Assembly (NCBI RefSeq): GCF_022921055.1
Contig: NZ_CP095065.1
Span: 62,001 to 126,000, forward strand
Direction of reading: 5' to 3'
Length of the DNA: 64,000 nucleotides
Origin: Hymenobacter volaticus
GTDB taxonomy: Bacteria > Bacteroidota > Bacteroidia > Cytophagales > Hymenobacteraceae
Numbering within the stretch: position 1 is the stretch's first letter; each line of letters opens with the position of its first letter. The notes under the pieces are model-generated. The model worked only from the letters and a program-made list of their open reading frames with translations. It was not told the DNA's origin and did not search any database. The translations under genes were made by a program, and so were the position numbers. Below are positions 1-9,018 of this stretch, in pieces.

Positions 1-344
1 TGCTCAAAAACGCGGCGAAGCACGAAGTAGTCGCGGCCTTGCAGAGCGTGGCGGCGGGCCAGCGTTTTTTGTGCTCGGAAATCGGGTTGGGCCTGCTTGA
101 TAAACTCCTGCTGCTCGAGCCTAGCCAACCTAAGGCGGCCGCGGGCGCCGGGGCGCTCCTCACGCACCGAGAGCGCGAAATACTCCAACTGGTGGCCGCC
201 GGGCTCACCAACCAACAGATTGCCGACAAGCTCTTTACCAGCCGGCGCACGGTCGAGTCGCACCGGCAGAACCTGCTGGAAAAAACCGGGGTCAGCAATA
301 CCCCGGCTCTGGTTAAGTATGCCATCGAGCAAGGCTTGCTCTAG
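1..344 (+). CDS. LuxR/NarL-type response regulator, C-terminal part (5' end outside window)
   Basis: The reading frame is open from base 3 to the stop at 342-344, so this is the 3' end of a gene that begins before the window. The first residues (LKNAAKHEVVAALQSVAAGQ) match the end of a receiver domain, where a conserved Lys is followed by the last helix. A LuxR-type helix-turn-helix follows, with the LTHREREILQLVAAGLTN and TVESHRQNL signatures. Such NarL/FixJ-type regulators bind DNA after phosphorylation by a sensor kinase. The phospho-acceptor Asp and the partner kinase are not visible here. The family call is secure; the target is unknown. Confidence 0.88.
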   Translation, partial: LKNAAKHEVVAALQSVAAGQRFLCSEIGLGLLDKLLLLEPSQPKAAAGAGALLTHREREILQLVAAGLTNQQIADKLFTSRRTVESHRQNLLEKTGVSNTPALVKYAIEQGLL

Positions 345-678
345 CCAGAAAAGGCTCGACTCCCGGCCGGGTTCTCGGCTTTAAGACTGGCACCCAACCT
401 CTTGCTACGCTAAGCGGGCTCAACGCCCGGCGAGGGCGTCACCGTATGAATACGGAGCTATAATTTGGTAGTTACCCCCGACAATCCCGTAAATGTGCGG
501 GGCTGGCGAGGCGAAAGAAACGGTTCCTTTGTACACCTATTCGTAGGCCTACTTTAATTCTGGAAGCTGCTGAAAAAGCCTATTTGCTTTTAAAGCTAGC
601 TTCCAGCCATTAGCAACTGCCTAGAGCGTCCACTGGTTTGTCGTTTCGGGGTTTCCCTCGTGCTTTTCCTCCGTAATT
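345..678. other. Gene-poor gap
   Basis: No credible coding frame, RNA gene or repeat was recognised between the response regulator and the STAS-like gene. Confidence 0.5.
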
Positions 679-981
679 ATGTTAGAGTACTTTCCTGTTT
701 CGCTTGCCGGACCGGGTGGAGCCGCCGCGCTAACGCCCGTGAATCTGGCGGGCTTGGATGCCAAGCAGCTAGCTTCCCTGCTGGTAGAGCCGCCGGCCCA
801 ACTACTCGTTGACTGCGGCAGCCTCTTTGCGCCGCACCCGCTGGGCATTGGCCACTTTGTGTCACTGCTCTTGAATATGCGACGGCGGCGGACTGACATC
901 TGGTTGTGCAACGTAGATCCGGTACTGCACGAGTGCCTGCACCAGTTAAAATTAGGCGCCTTATTTCACTTACCTGCGTAA
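679..981 (+). CDS. STAS-like small protein
   Basis: A 100-residue protein starting at ATG 679. Its second half has the alternating pattern of a STAS (anti-sigma factor antagonist) fold: a buried strand (QLLVDCGSL), a helix (GIGHFVSLLLNMRRR), a strand (DIWLCNVDP) and a closing helix with KLGALFHL. In classical antagonists a Ser/Thr just after the central strand is phosphorylated; here the segment reads LVDCGSLFAPHPLG, so the phosphosite is uncertain. It lies upstream of cheB on the same strand, about 190 bases away, which suggests a signalling role but not a specific partner. Fold assignment is from pattern only. Confidence 0.55.
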   Translation: MLEYFPVSLAGPGGAAALTPVNLAGLDAKQLASLLVEPPAQLLVDCGSLFAPHPLGIGHFVSLLLNMRRRRTDIWLCNVDPVLHECLHQLKLGALFHLPA

Positions 982-1166
982 GAGAGTCAAGCAGGTAGAG
1001 CTGCTACTCAACAGGACCCGGATTTACGGGGCTTACTTTCCTGCTCCTGCTTGCGCTAGGGTCGTGTGGGCTGAGCACGGCCGGTAAGTGGCAGTTAGCC
1101 AGGCCGGCGACCGTAGCTGGCGCAACTGCTATTCTGCCTGCCTTTCACTTTGTTCTAGAAAACGCC

Positions 1167-2229
1167 ATGACTACGTCGCCCCCGTGAAAAGCCGAAAGTT
1201 TTATCGGGACATTATCGTCATCGGCGCTTCGGCCGGCGGGGTAGCGGCGTTGCTTGAGCTCGTTAAATCTTTGCCGCCTGACTTTCCGGCCCCGATTTTC
1301 GTGGTGCAACACTTACCCCCGATTCTCCCAGTATACTGCCGGAGTTGCTTAGCTCGGTGTCGGCGCTGCCCGCCCGGCACCCGCAGGACGAGGAAATAGT
1401 TGAAGCCGGTGTCATCTACGTGGCCCGCCCCGACCACCACTTGCTGCTCGAAGACAACCGGGTGTTGAGCACGCGAGGCCCGAAAGAAAACCGGTTTCGC
1501 CCCTCCATTGACGCGCTGTTTCGTTCGGCGGCTTACACCTACGGCCCCCGGGTAATTGGGGTCGTGCTCACCGGCTACCTCGACGACGGCACCTCGGGCC
1601 TGTGGTCGGTGCAGCGGATGGGTGGGTATGCCATTGTTCAAGAGCCACTAGATGCCGAGCAGCCCTCGATGCCCGCCAACGCCCTCGAATTCGTCGTGGC
1701 CGATTTTGTCGTGCCACTCGCCCAATTAGGGGCGCTGCTAGGGCGGCTGACGCAGGAGCGGGCGCCCGCCAAAACTCGTCTGTCCGCTGCCGAATTGGAT
1801 TTGCTGAAAATCGAGTTCACTATTGCCAAGCAGGGCGGCGGCTTCGAATTAGGTATCATCGAGAAAGGCAAGCTCACCCCCTTCACCTGCCCCGATTGTC
1901 ACGGCGCGCTCACCCAACTAGTGGAAGGCAACTTGATTCGCTACCGCTGCCACACGGGACATGCGTATACCGTCAGCGCCTTGCTCAGCGAAGTCACTCA
2001 ATCGGTGGAAAGTATGCTCTACCAGTCCATGCGCGGGCTGGAAGAAACCAAGATGCTGCTACACAACGTAGGAATGCATTTCGTCGAGAACGGGCAAGAC
2101 CATGTGGCCCACTTGTTTTTTGCCAAGGCCGACGAAACCGGCCGCCAGGCCCGCGTCGTGCACGAGTCCATCCTGAAGCAGGAGGCCCTGAGTGGCGATT
2201 TACAATTCGAGCGAAAGAAGTTGACCTAA
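1167..2229 (+). CDS. cheB: CheB-type protein-glutamate methylesterase with C-terminal zinc-ribbon extension (frameshifted)
   Basis: The product is a stand-alone CheB catalytic domain without a receiver domain, which would demethylate or deamidate chemoreceptor glutamates. The catalytic Ser (IGASAGG), His (VVQHLPP) and Asp (LTGYLDDG) are all present. A C-terminal extension holds a CPDC...CHTGH metal-binding ribbon and helices, as in many Bacteroidota CheB homologues. The frame breaks at the C-run near 1316-1320; one extra C gives HLPPDSPSILPELL. A second missing C near 1178-1182 would connect to ATG 1167 (MTTSPPVKSRKF); otherwise GTG 1184 is the start. No CheR or receptor gene is visible next to it, so it may serve a non-motility signalling role. 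Confidence 0.85.
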
Positions 2230-2323
2230 GCAGCCCTTGCCCGCCGCGCGATTATCACCCCTATTACGTGTCAACTAGGTGTAGGCAAGGCATCATCAGA
2301 TTTATCGTTGTCCGATACGTAGA

Positions 2324-2471
2324 GTGGCTGTTGCAAAACTCTGCGCAGGTAATCTACGGGGTCACATCGGCGCTTATATAGCTCTAAACAAGCTGGCGGA
2401 GCGCCCCTGCTAAGCGGCGGGGGCTCCAAGTACCTGTTGTCCGCCGACTAGCAGACTTTTGCAACAGCCAC
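2324..2471. mobile_element. MITE-like element, 148 bp with terminal inverted repeats
   Basis: The ends at 2324-2344 and 2451-2471 are inverted copies of a 21-base sequence beginning GTGGCTGTTGCAAAA, with one mismatch. There is no coding frame between them. Terminal repeats containing GGCTGTTGCAAAA resemble those of IS5-group insertion sequences (family resemblance, not proven). No clear target-site duplication was seen. A related element lies at 3081-3214. Confidence 0.5.
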
Positions 2472-2567
2472 AAAGAGTACGTTAAGCGACAAAACCAAGG
2501 CAAGGGCTTAACGCTTTAGCTTGCTCTACAGGCCTAAAATTCTATTTTCAACAGACTAAGCCATGGC

Positions 2568-3014
2568 CTACCGGCGGAGAATGTGCCGTACTTTCTTTGC
2601 ATCCATCAACTCCAAGACCGTCAGCCCACTCGGCTGTAGCGAAGTGGAGATAGTATAGCGTCCATTCGCTAAAGCGGGGTATCGGGTCGATAGGCTATTG
2701 CGCAAGGTCAAGGTCGCTGCCTGTCGTTGCCACCTAAAGGTTGTACTGTCTCCCCTGCCGCCTTCGCCCTTCACTTGTCCCGTACCGTCCGCTCGGAAGG
2801 TGACTTCGGCACAGCTATTACACATGACGCTCGTCGACTCTATAACGACTGTTGTTTTGGAGGTACGGCGCGATTTTTCGTATACGGAACCCGCCATGAT
2901 CCAAGTACCCACTAGGTAGGGAGCAGTTCCCGTTTTATCCTGTGGCACTTGCCTGTGTAAAACGGGAAAAGGGCCGCTCCAGGCCAACCAGCAGGAAAGC
3001 AGAAGGGAGAGCAT
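2568..3014 (-). CDS. Small secreted protein, lipocalin-like
   Basis: About 148 residues, starting at the ATG whose complement is 3012-3014. It begins with a hydrophobic signal segment (MLSLLLSCWLAWSG); the Cys in LLSC could be a lipobox, so it may be a lipoprotein. The mature part has the layout of lipocalin-like repeats: LVGTWIMAG near residue 35, a central VTFRADGTGQVKGEG strand, and a C-terminal segment with GRYTISTSLQPSGLTVLEL. The GTW and FRADGTG pieces are typical of that loose family. It is flanked on both sides by short MITE-like elements. Function unknown. Confidence 0.6.
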   Translation of the reverse strand: MLSLLLSCWLAWSGPFPVLHRQVPQDKTGTAPYLVGTWIMAGSVYEKSRRTSKTTVVIESTSVMCNSCAEVTFRADGTGQVKGEGGRGDSTTFRWQRQAATLTLRNSLSTRYPALANGRYTISTSLQPSGLTVLELMDAKKVRHILRR

Positions 3015-3080
3015 AATACACAATGAAATCAGTAGGTGGAGCTATACCAATGATAATGAAATTAGTCAGTCATATAAGTC

Positions 3081-3214
3081 GAGTAGCGGTTGTAGAAGTC
3101 TGATAGCCAGAAAAAATCTGGACTAAGGCAGCCACTTTCTGGCGACTGAACCACTAAAAAGCAGCTAGTATTGAGGCCAACCGAAATGGATGTCGACTTT
3201 TGCAACCGCCACTC
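3081..3214. mobile_element. Second MITE-like element, 134 bp
   Basis: The left end (3081-3100, GAGTAGCGGTTGTAGAAGTC) and the right end (3195-3214) are inverted copies with three mismatches. They share the GTTGnAnAAGTC core with the element at 2324-2471. Nothing coding was found inside. Confidence 0.42.
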
Positions 3215-3314
3215 GAGTTACGTAAAGCAACTTTTTTACTGTTTAACTAGCTAGGAAATGCTACTCTCCTACCGGTACCTACTAAGGCACGTTTGCTAGA
3301 CCCCACTATCCTGC

Positions 3315-4516
3315 TTAGTGCAGCTCCACAAAAAAGCAGGTGCCCACGCCCTCCTGGCTCTCCACCCACAGCTTGCCGCGGTGCAACAACACAATCTGGC
3401 GGGTAATAAACAGGCCCAGCCCCGTGCTGGCCTCGCCCCCACGCCCACTCGGGCCGAGGAACTGAACTTGTCAAAGAGCTGCTCCTGCAGCGCTGCGGGA
3501 ATGCCAATGCCCGTGTCACGGACCGTGAGCTGCACGCAGCCCGGGCACTCCTGTAGTTGCACCGTCACCTGGCCCCCGGCCGGCGTGAACTTCAAGGCGT
3601 TGCTGACCAGGTTGTCCACCACCCGCCCGAAGATGTCGGCGTTCAGATTAGCTTGCAAGGGCTGGGTGAGCACCTCCAGGGTGAGCGTCAGGTTCTTGTC
3701 GTGAGCCACCAGCTGGTGCGGGGCCAGCCGCCGTTCCAGCAAAGCGACTAGGTCGGTGGGTTGCTTTTTTAAGTGGGCCGCGTCGAGCGAGCCGAGAAAC
3801 AGCACGTCCTGCAGCAGCTTGTTAGCCTCGGCGCAGGCCTGGCGGATCAGGGCCAAGTAACGCGCCGTATCCTGCGCTTCGTCCGGCGCCTGTGGGGCCA
3901 TCGCCGCTTGGCGCTGCAACAGGTCGGTCAGCAGCTGGATGTGGGCAATGGGCGTCTTCACGTCATGCGTGACTAGATGCAGAATGGTTTCCTGCGCGTC
4001 GTAGAGGCGCTTCAACGATAACTCCAGGGCCTTGCGCTCGCTGATATCCTCGAGCTGGGTGTAGCCGAGCTCGTGCTCCCCGTCGGGGAAGCGGATGGAG
4101 GTGACCTGACACCAGAACGAGGAGCCGTCGGGGCGCACCAAGCAGGTTTCCAGCCGGAAGTGCGGCAGCTTATGCGCCCACAGCCGCTGCTGCAGATACC
4201 GCCAGTCGTCGGCGAAGTCAGGGTGGGCAAACTCCAGGATGCGGTGACCCACCACGTCTTCCAGGCGGCCACAGCCCAGCATCTTTACCACGGCCTGGTT
4301 GGCCTGGCGGATCAGCAGGTCCGAGGTGATGATTTTCTGCCCGAACGGTGAATTCTCAAACACGGTCCGAAACCGCGCCTGCCGCTGCTCTTCGTCATCG
4401 GCGGCGGCCTGCACCACCTGCGCCACGAGTTGGCCGGCCCGCAGCTGCCGATTTTCTTCTTGCAGGGCCGCCAGTTGCGCTTCCAAGGACAGCGGCTCGG
4501 GTTGAGGGGAGAGCAT
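3315..4516 (-). CDS. PAS-domain sensor histidine kinase (frameshifted near 3' end)
   Basis: About 400 residues with no membrane segment, so probably cytoplasmic. In order: a short N-terminal coiled coil, one PAS/PAC domain (about residues 45-165, ending QLEDISERKALE), HisKA with the phospho-acceptor His in LVTHDVKTPIAH, and HATPase_c with the N box (NLVSNALKFTPAGG), G1 box (RDTGIGIP) and F box (FDKFSSS). The frame breaks at the five-base C-run 3436-3440. One extra base restores a normal G2 box (STGLGLFITRQ) and an end at 3315. The gene lies downstream of a BLUF photoreceptor gene on the same strand, so a light-linked signalling pair is plausible. Confidence 0.86.
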
Positions 4517-4721
4517 AGCAGCATCAGGTAGAGGATCAGGTAAGCCAGGGCCGCCCCTCGCCAGGAAGGAAGATACGGCTGTTATTCGAAACTACGCTAT
4601 TTCGGCAGGATCTGGGGTCTCCCTGGCCGAAGCCCGTATCTACCTCGCCACCGGTAGTTGTACTAGGCGGATTATAGGACATTGAATGAGCGGGGCAGTG
4701 ACGGTAAGAAAGGCTGCTAGG

Positions 4722-5312
4722 CTAGCCCAGGTCAGGATCAGCGAGACCGAAGGCCTGCAGGAGAATGGCTAGATGCGGATCAAGCGGGGCCACCGGCCCA
4801 GCGGTCTTCGTCTCGACGATGTCCAGTACGTGCTCGAGTTCGCGGGCATTGACCTCGCCTAAGGTCATACTCCACTCGGCAAACCAGCGCTTGGGTCCGG
4901 GCCCCTCGCTGAGCGTGACGACTTGCGTATGCCGCTCATCCTGCTGAATGCGGGTGAAGAGCGTGCGCACGGCCGTTTCCGTGCCTTCGAGCACCTGCAC
5001 AAACCGCTCGTCACTGTACAAGAGCAAACCCGTTAGGCCGTGAGCGGCATTGTAGCGGCGCGACCAGTCCAGCAGCGCGTCCAGATCGGCTTGCACGAGG
5101 CCGGGCCGGGCCCGGCTGTGGTAGAAGACGTGGTAAACGCTGGCCTCCAGTAGCTCGAGCACTTGGTCAATAGTGAGTTCCCCGGCTTGGTAGCGAGCCA
5201 GCAACTGGCGTTCGTAACGTTTGGGCGCCAAGGGCGTGTTTACGGTCAGGGCAATGGCGGCGGCCACAGCGCGGCGGCGAAGGGCCTCATCCGAGGCGGA
5301 AGGATTGGTCAT
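4722..5312 (-). CDS. BLUF-domain blue-light photoreceptor with N-terminal helical module
   Basis: A 196-residue protein. Residues about 10-50 form a helical module (RRRAVAAA, YERQLLARYQAGELTIDQVL) shared with the second BLUF protein at 26623 and with a small protein at 58874. Residues about 57-150 form a BLUF domain binding FAD. The flavin-contact Tyr is in VFYHSRA, the Asn in RYNAAHGLTGLL, the Gln in RFVQVLEG, and the Trp/Met pair in WFAEWSM. A variable helical tail follows. No output domain is fused, so it probably signals by protein contact. The histidine kinase at 3315 is just downstream on the same strand. Confidence 0.93.
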   Translation of the reverse strand: MTNPSASDEALRRRAVAAAIALTVNTPLAPKRYERQLLARYQAGELTIDQVLELLEASVYHVFYHSRARPGLVQADLDALLDWSRRYNAAHGLTGLLLYSDERFVQVLEGTETAVRTLFTRIQQDERHTQVVTLSEGPGPKRWFAEWSMTLGEVNARELEHVLDIVETKTAGPVAPLDPHLAILLQAFGLADPDLG

Positions 5313-5742
5313 GTACCCGTATATACGAGCGCGAAGAGCGGGATATAAACGGGTTTTACGCGCGATAAGTACCGGTTTACGGTCGAGGTAGACCGCGGTG
5401 GTGGGGCCTCCTTCCAGTACCCCCCCCTTCTAATCAGGCGCTATCGGGAGGATTCCTGGAGGCTGCTCGCTTCGTTGCTGGGCTAAAATCGCCCGAAGTT
5501 GCGCTTGGACACAGGTATACGCTACGTAGAGCTCCCACAACGCGTAGGCGCGCAGGCGTTGCGCAATGCCCCGCGCCTGCCAGTTCGCTCAGGCCTGCTC
5601 TACCACCCGCCGCGTGGGCAACCGCGCCTCTTCCCCTGCCTCAGGTGCTGCTAGAGGTAGCTCCGCCAATTCCGGAGCGGAAAAGCACCTATTTTCGCCT
5701 CTTAGAGCAAGGCCTGGTGCATAATTCACTCCCATCCTGATC
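5313..5742. other. Gene-poor stretch with a possible minus-strand relic
   Basis: No intact gene. On the minus strand two adjoining open segments separated by a TGA near 5590 (ending VVEQA, then WQARGIAQRLRAYALWELYV) have a protein-like composition, but no family was recognised. They may be remains of a dead gene. Confidence 0.25.
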
Positions 5743-5958
5743 ATGATGCAGGAGCCGTTGGCCCGCTTTCGCCACACGCTCGACCGCCTGGCCGACTTTG
5801 GTAGCACTCGGCAGCAAACGGATCTAGCCCGCGAGTCGGTGAACCTGGCCCGCGTACTCAAGGAAGTCCGGGAAGAACTCGCCGCTACGGGTGGGCAACT
5901 GGTCGTGGAGGTAGCCGGCCCGACCCCGCAACACCCGTGGGCGTGTGTAAGATGCTAA
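5743..5958 (+). pseudogene. Histidine kinase fragment
   Basis: A 71-residue open frame (RFRHTLDRLADFGSTRQQ, then VNLARVLKEVREELAATGGQ) that corresponds only to the linker between HisKA and HATPase_c of sensor kinases. The phospho-acceptor helix and the ATP-binding domain are both missing. It lies just beyond the first BLUF gene, in the opposite orientation. Probably a relic of another kinase copy. Confidence 0.5.
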
Positions 5959-6468
5959 ATGAGTCTAATGGTTAGGGCTCGAGGATTGAGGCGTAAGTAG
6001 GCCTTGACTTGCGCTACCCGATAACAATTAGTAGTCGTACGGTCAGCATTTACCCCTTTCCGCATGAAGCGCCTAATTCGTGTTGCTGTCAGTATTTATT
6101 GAGCACTGTAATGGCCTGCAGTGCACAGGCTAAACGGAGGATAAGTCGGCTTATACCACAGATTAAAAAATAGCTGGTGCGTGATAGGTTCTATCTACAA
6201 TAGTTTATTTAACATTCACGGAAACCGAATATTATACTATACCGAGGTTATTAGATATTAAAGAACCATTGGCAAGGTGATACATTAAGAAAGGTTAATC
6301 ATTTTAGGTAGTCATTTAAATTACTGTTAGAAGGGATCAAACGGATGGCAAAATGTGCATGCCCCTTCGACTTTTGTCCATTATCTACCCTGTCTCAGTC
6401 CGCCAATTTTGCATTCAAGTTAGCGCAGGAACTTCCCTGTTGCTATCCCTCACCTAAATCAATGCAAA
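5959..6468. other. AT-rich intergenic region
   Basis: About 510 bases without a coding frame, visibly more AT-rich than the sequence to the left. It marks the left edge of a lower-GC block that runs to about 10.9 kb and presumably holds the promoter of the acyltransferase gene. No motif could be fixed with confidence. Confidence 0.45.
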
Positions 6469-7719
6469 ATGAAAAGACAACAGAACCGCACCTTGGGGGC
6501 ATTTGAAAAAACGTTTTGGCTGCTAGATCAAATTGATTCCAAGGATTTTTGTCTGGCCGCAGACATCTCGGGAACCCAGCCCGTGGAAAAATGGAGGAAG
6601 GCCATCGACATAGTACAACAACGCCATCCGAATCTCTCGGTCCGAGTTGCGCTAGATGAGTTGGGGCGACCTACCTTACAGCACGTGGAGAACCTGCCCA
6701 TTCCGCTCCGCGTGGTGCACGTAGAGCAAAATTACCGGTGGGAACAAGAGGTTGAGAAGGAGCTTTCCGTAAGGTTTAACACGGCCGAAGGCCCGCTTTT
6801 ACGGGTTGTTTTGTTGCAAAAAACAGACAGCACCGTCCTGATCCTGGCCGCCAACCACACGGTGGCCGATGGGACCTCCTTGAGCTATTTAACGCGGGAC
6901 ATACTGCTGGCCGTTACCGGAAATGAGCTTGCACTACTGGAGCCGCAAGTGTCCAACGACCAAACCCTCGATCTGCCGGAAGATCTGCCCGCGCAGACGG
7001 TCGAGCAAGTGCTTGAACTGAAAATGAAGACGGAGGTAGTTCAGCCCTTGGTTTCATCGCACCGCTTTTCTGCAAGCACAACCCGCAACCTTCTCGAACG
7101 CGCCAGACAAGAAAATACCAGCGTCCACGGTGCCATTTGCGCGGCCGTATTACTGGCTACGAGGAAAATGCGTCCGGAGTGGGACCAGACCAGGATGGAG
7201 TTGGTTTCGCCTGTTTGCACACGAGGCGCCCTCCACCTAGATGATAACGTTGGCCTGAATATCACCACCCAATCCGTGTTTTTTGAACACCAGCCGTACC
7301 TATCTTTTTGGGATTTGGCCAGACTGGCGAAGGCTGGGCTGGGGGGAACCAGTTCCGTTGAATATACGACGGGCTACTTATCGTTTTTCCGCAACCTTGT
7401 CTTCGGCCACAATGATATGCAGTTAATGCTGGACGCCCTTAAACAGGCATTCAACCATCATATCATGGTGACCAACCTGGTCCGGTTAAAATATAAAACT
7501 GATTTCGGTCCCTTAAAACTGGAAGCGTTGTATGGCCCAATGGTCCGCTCGGGGAAAGGAATGGAACAGACGATTGGTGCCTTGACAACCAACGGCTCAC
7601 TTTGCCTGACCAACACGAGCGATACGCCCATTCCCGGCTTACTTTTGGAAATGGAGCAGATCCTCGACAATGCTTGTCAGGATAAGGTGGTGGCTAAGAC
7701 CGAATGTTCTTTTCACTAA
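6469..7719 (+). CDS. Condensation-domain / alcohol-acyltransferase-like protein
   Basis: A 416-residue stand-alone protein of the chloramphenicol-acetyltransferase-like condensation superfamily. The active-site motif appears as NHTVADG around residue 127, with the catalytic His and the structural Asp-Gly. A DFG element (YKTDFGPLKLEALYGP) appears near residue 350, as expected for the second half of the fold. Length fits single-domain acyltransferases such as the PapA or alcohol acetyltransferase type. No carrier protein or adenylation gene is nearby, so a peptide-synthetase role is not supported. A strong hairpin ends the transcript at 7876. Substrates are unknown. Confidence 0.72.
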   Translation: MKRQQNRTLGAFEKTFWLLDQIDSKDFCLAADISGTQPVEKWRKAIDIVQQRHPNLSVRVALDELGRPTLQHVENLPIPLRVVHVEQNYRWEQEVEKELSVRFNTAEGPLLRVVLLQKTDSTVLILAANHTVADGTSLSYLTRDILLAVTGNELALLEPQVSNDQTLDLPEDLPAQTVEQVLELKMKTEVVQPLVSSHRFSASTTRNLLERARQENTSVHGAICAAVLLATRKMRPEWDQTRMELVSPVCTRGALHLDDNVGLNITTQSVFFEHQPYLSFWDLARLAKAGLGGTSSVEYTTGYLSFFRNLVFGHNDMQLMLDALKQAFNHHIMVTNLVRLKYKTDFGPLKLEALYGPMVRSGKGMEQTIGALTTNGSLCLTNTSDTPIPGLLLEMEQILDNACQDKVVAKTECSFH

Positions 7720-7875
7720 TCGTCCGTAAACGCGGATCATGCTGGTCGCCCCACTGCCTGATGGCGCCGATAACGGGAACAAGTGATTTCCCTCTATCGG
7801 TGAGATACTATTCTACTCCTGGAGGGCACCGCCATCAGTTGGTTAAAGAGTACAGATGAATAGTTTAGTATCAAA

Positions 7876-7920
7876 CTTCGCCGGAAAGCTTTGTTCGAAG
7901 CATTCCGGCGAAGCCTTTTA
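7876..7920 (+). terminator. Rho-independent terminator
   Basis: Perfect 11-bp stem (CTTCGCCGGAA with TTCCGGCGAAG) and a loop with its own short pairing, followed by CCTTTTAT. It lies 157 bases after the acyltransferase stop. Confidence 0.7.
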
Positions 7921-7941
7921 TAACTCAAATTGAAACCCTGT

Positions 7942-8871
7942 ATGATCAGAAAATGGCGGTTTAAATTGGCCATGTCGGCTGTGGCAACGCTGTTCTTTTC
8001 AGCTTCTTCAGTTGCTCAAAAGCTGAATTCTTCCCTTCAAAAGGATCCCTCGCAACGGATACAAGTTGCACCCGAAAGTGTTTTCAAAAGCTTCCGCGAG
8101 GCGGGCATGAAACCGGTCAACCATCAATTAACACCCGCTGAAAAAGGAAAAGTTGATAAAGCATTTGCCCATTTGACGCCATTGCATCAACGCATCCTGA
8201 AGCAACATCTGCAAAGCATCAGCTTCATGGATAATATGCCGAACACGGCATTAACTTCTCCGGTGGAGACCGGCGGCGCAGCGAAAATGTTCAATATTAC
8301 TTTCCGCGCCAGCTTGCTGGACGAGAACATTTCTCAATGGGCGACCTGGAAAGAGAATACTTGTTTCCGGCAGGAGGCTGACTCCGGCTATAGCGTGCGC
8401 GTGGAAGGTGGCAATATGGAGGCAATCATTTATGTGCTACTGCATGAGGCGACCCACGTGGTGGATGCGGTCCGTAACATTACCCCACATCCTGCCCAAG
8501 CAAGTGCCGTGGTGCCGCCGACACCGTTCACTAAAGATATCTGGCGCATGATGAATACGCCGGCCGAGGCATACGTCGATTCTTTACTGGAACAAACCCG
8601 TTTTCGTAGTGGAAAGCCAATGCCAATCAGGCTGGCGCCGGAAGTTTATGCAAGGCTGGCGAAGACTCCATTTCCTTCTTTGTATGCCATGGCGGCCTGG
8701 TCTGAGGATATTGCCGAGCTAGCGACTATTTATCACCTCACCGCCAAAATGAAGCAGCCATTTTATATCGTCGTCACCAAAAATAAGGTGGAGCTGGCTC
8801 GGTTTGAACCGATGAAACAGATGCTGGTACAGCAGCGATTACCTCAGCTTACGACTTTTTACGAGCCGTAA
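7942..8871 (+). CDS. Secreted protein with HExxH metalloprotease-like motif
   Basis: About 309 residues from ATG 7942, chosen because it gives a normal signal peptide (MIRKWRFKLAMSAVATLFF, cleaved near SSVAQ). A zinc-protease-like HEATHVVD motif occurs in the middle (about residue 172). A downstream WSEDIAELATIYH segment could supply a third metal ligand (Glu or His). I could not assign a named peptidase family, and proteolysis is not proven. It is followed after about 150 bases by a secreted hydrolase on the same strand, in the same lower-GC block. Confidence 0.6.
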   Translation: MIRKWRFKLAMSAVATLFFSASSVAQKLNSSLQKDPSQRIQVAPESVFKSFREAGMKPVNHQLTPAEKGKVDKAFAHLTPLHQRILKQHLQSISFMDNMPNTALTSPVETGGAAKMFNITFRASLLDENISQWATWKENTCFRQEADSGYSVRVEGGNMEAIIYVLLHEATHVVDAVRNITPHPAQASAVVPPTPFTKDIWRMMNTPAEAYVDSLLEQTRFRSGKPMPIRLAPEVYARLAKTPFPSLYAMAAWSEDIAELATIYHLTAKMKQPFYIVVTKNKVELARFEPMKQMLVQQRLPQLTTFYEP

Positions 8872-9018
8872 AATCACCTTTCGGGAAAAATGTACATGGC
8901 ACATAGTCTTTTATCCATTCTTCTGGAGGGGTAAACCCCCACCTTTGTAATGTTGAAACACAACGACAACTTGCTAACGGTTAGCAGGTTAAACCAAAAA
9001 GCCAACGTTACTACCCCG

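Noticed and set aside
981..1183. Possible small lipoprotein frame (LLLLALGSCGLSTAGK) upstream of cheB
   Set aside because: No start codon after the preceding stop and the frame runs into cheB without a natural end; likely chance.
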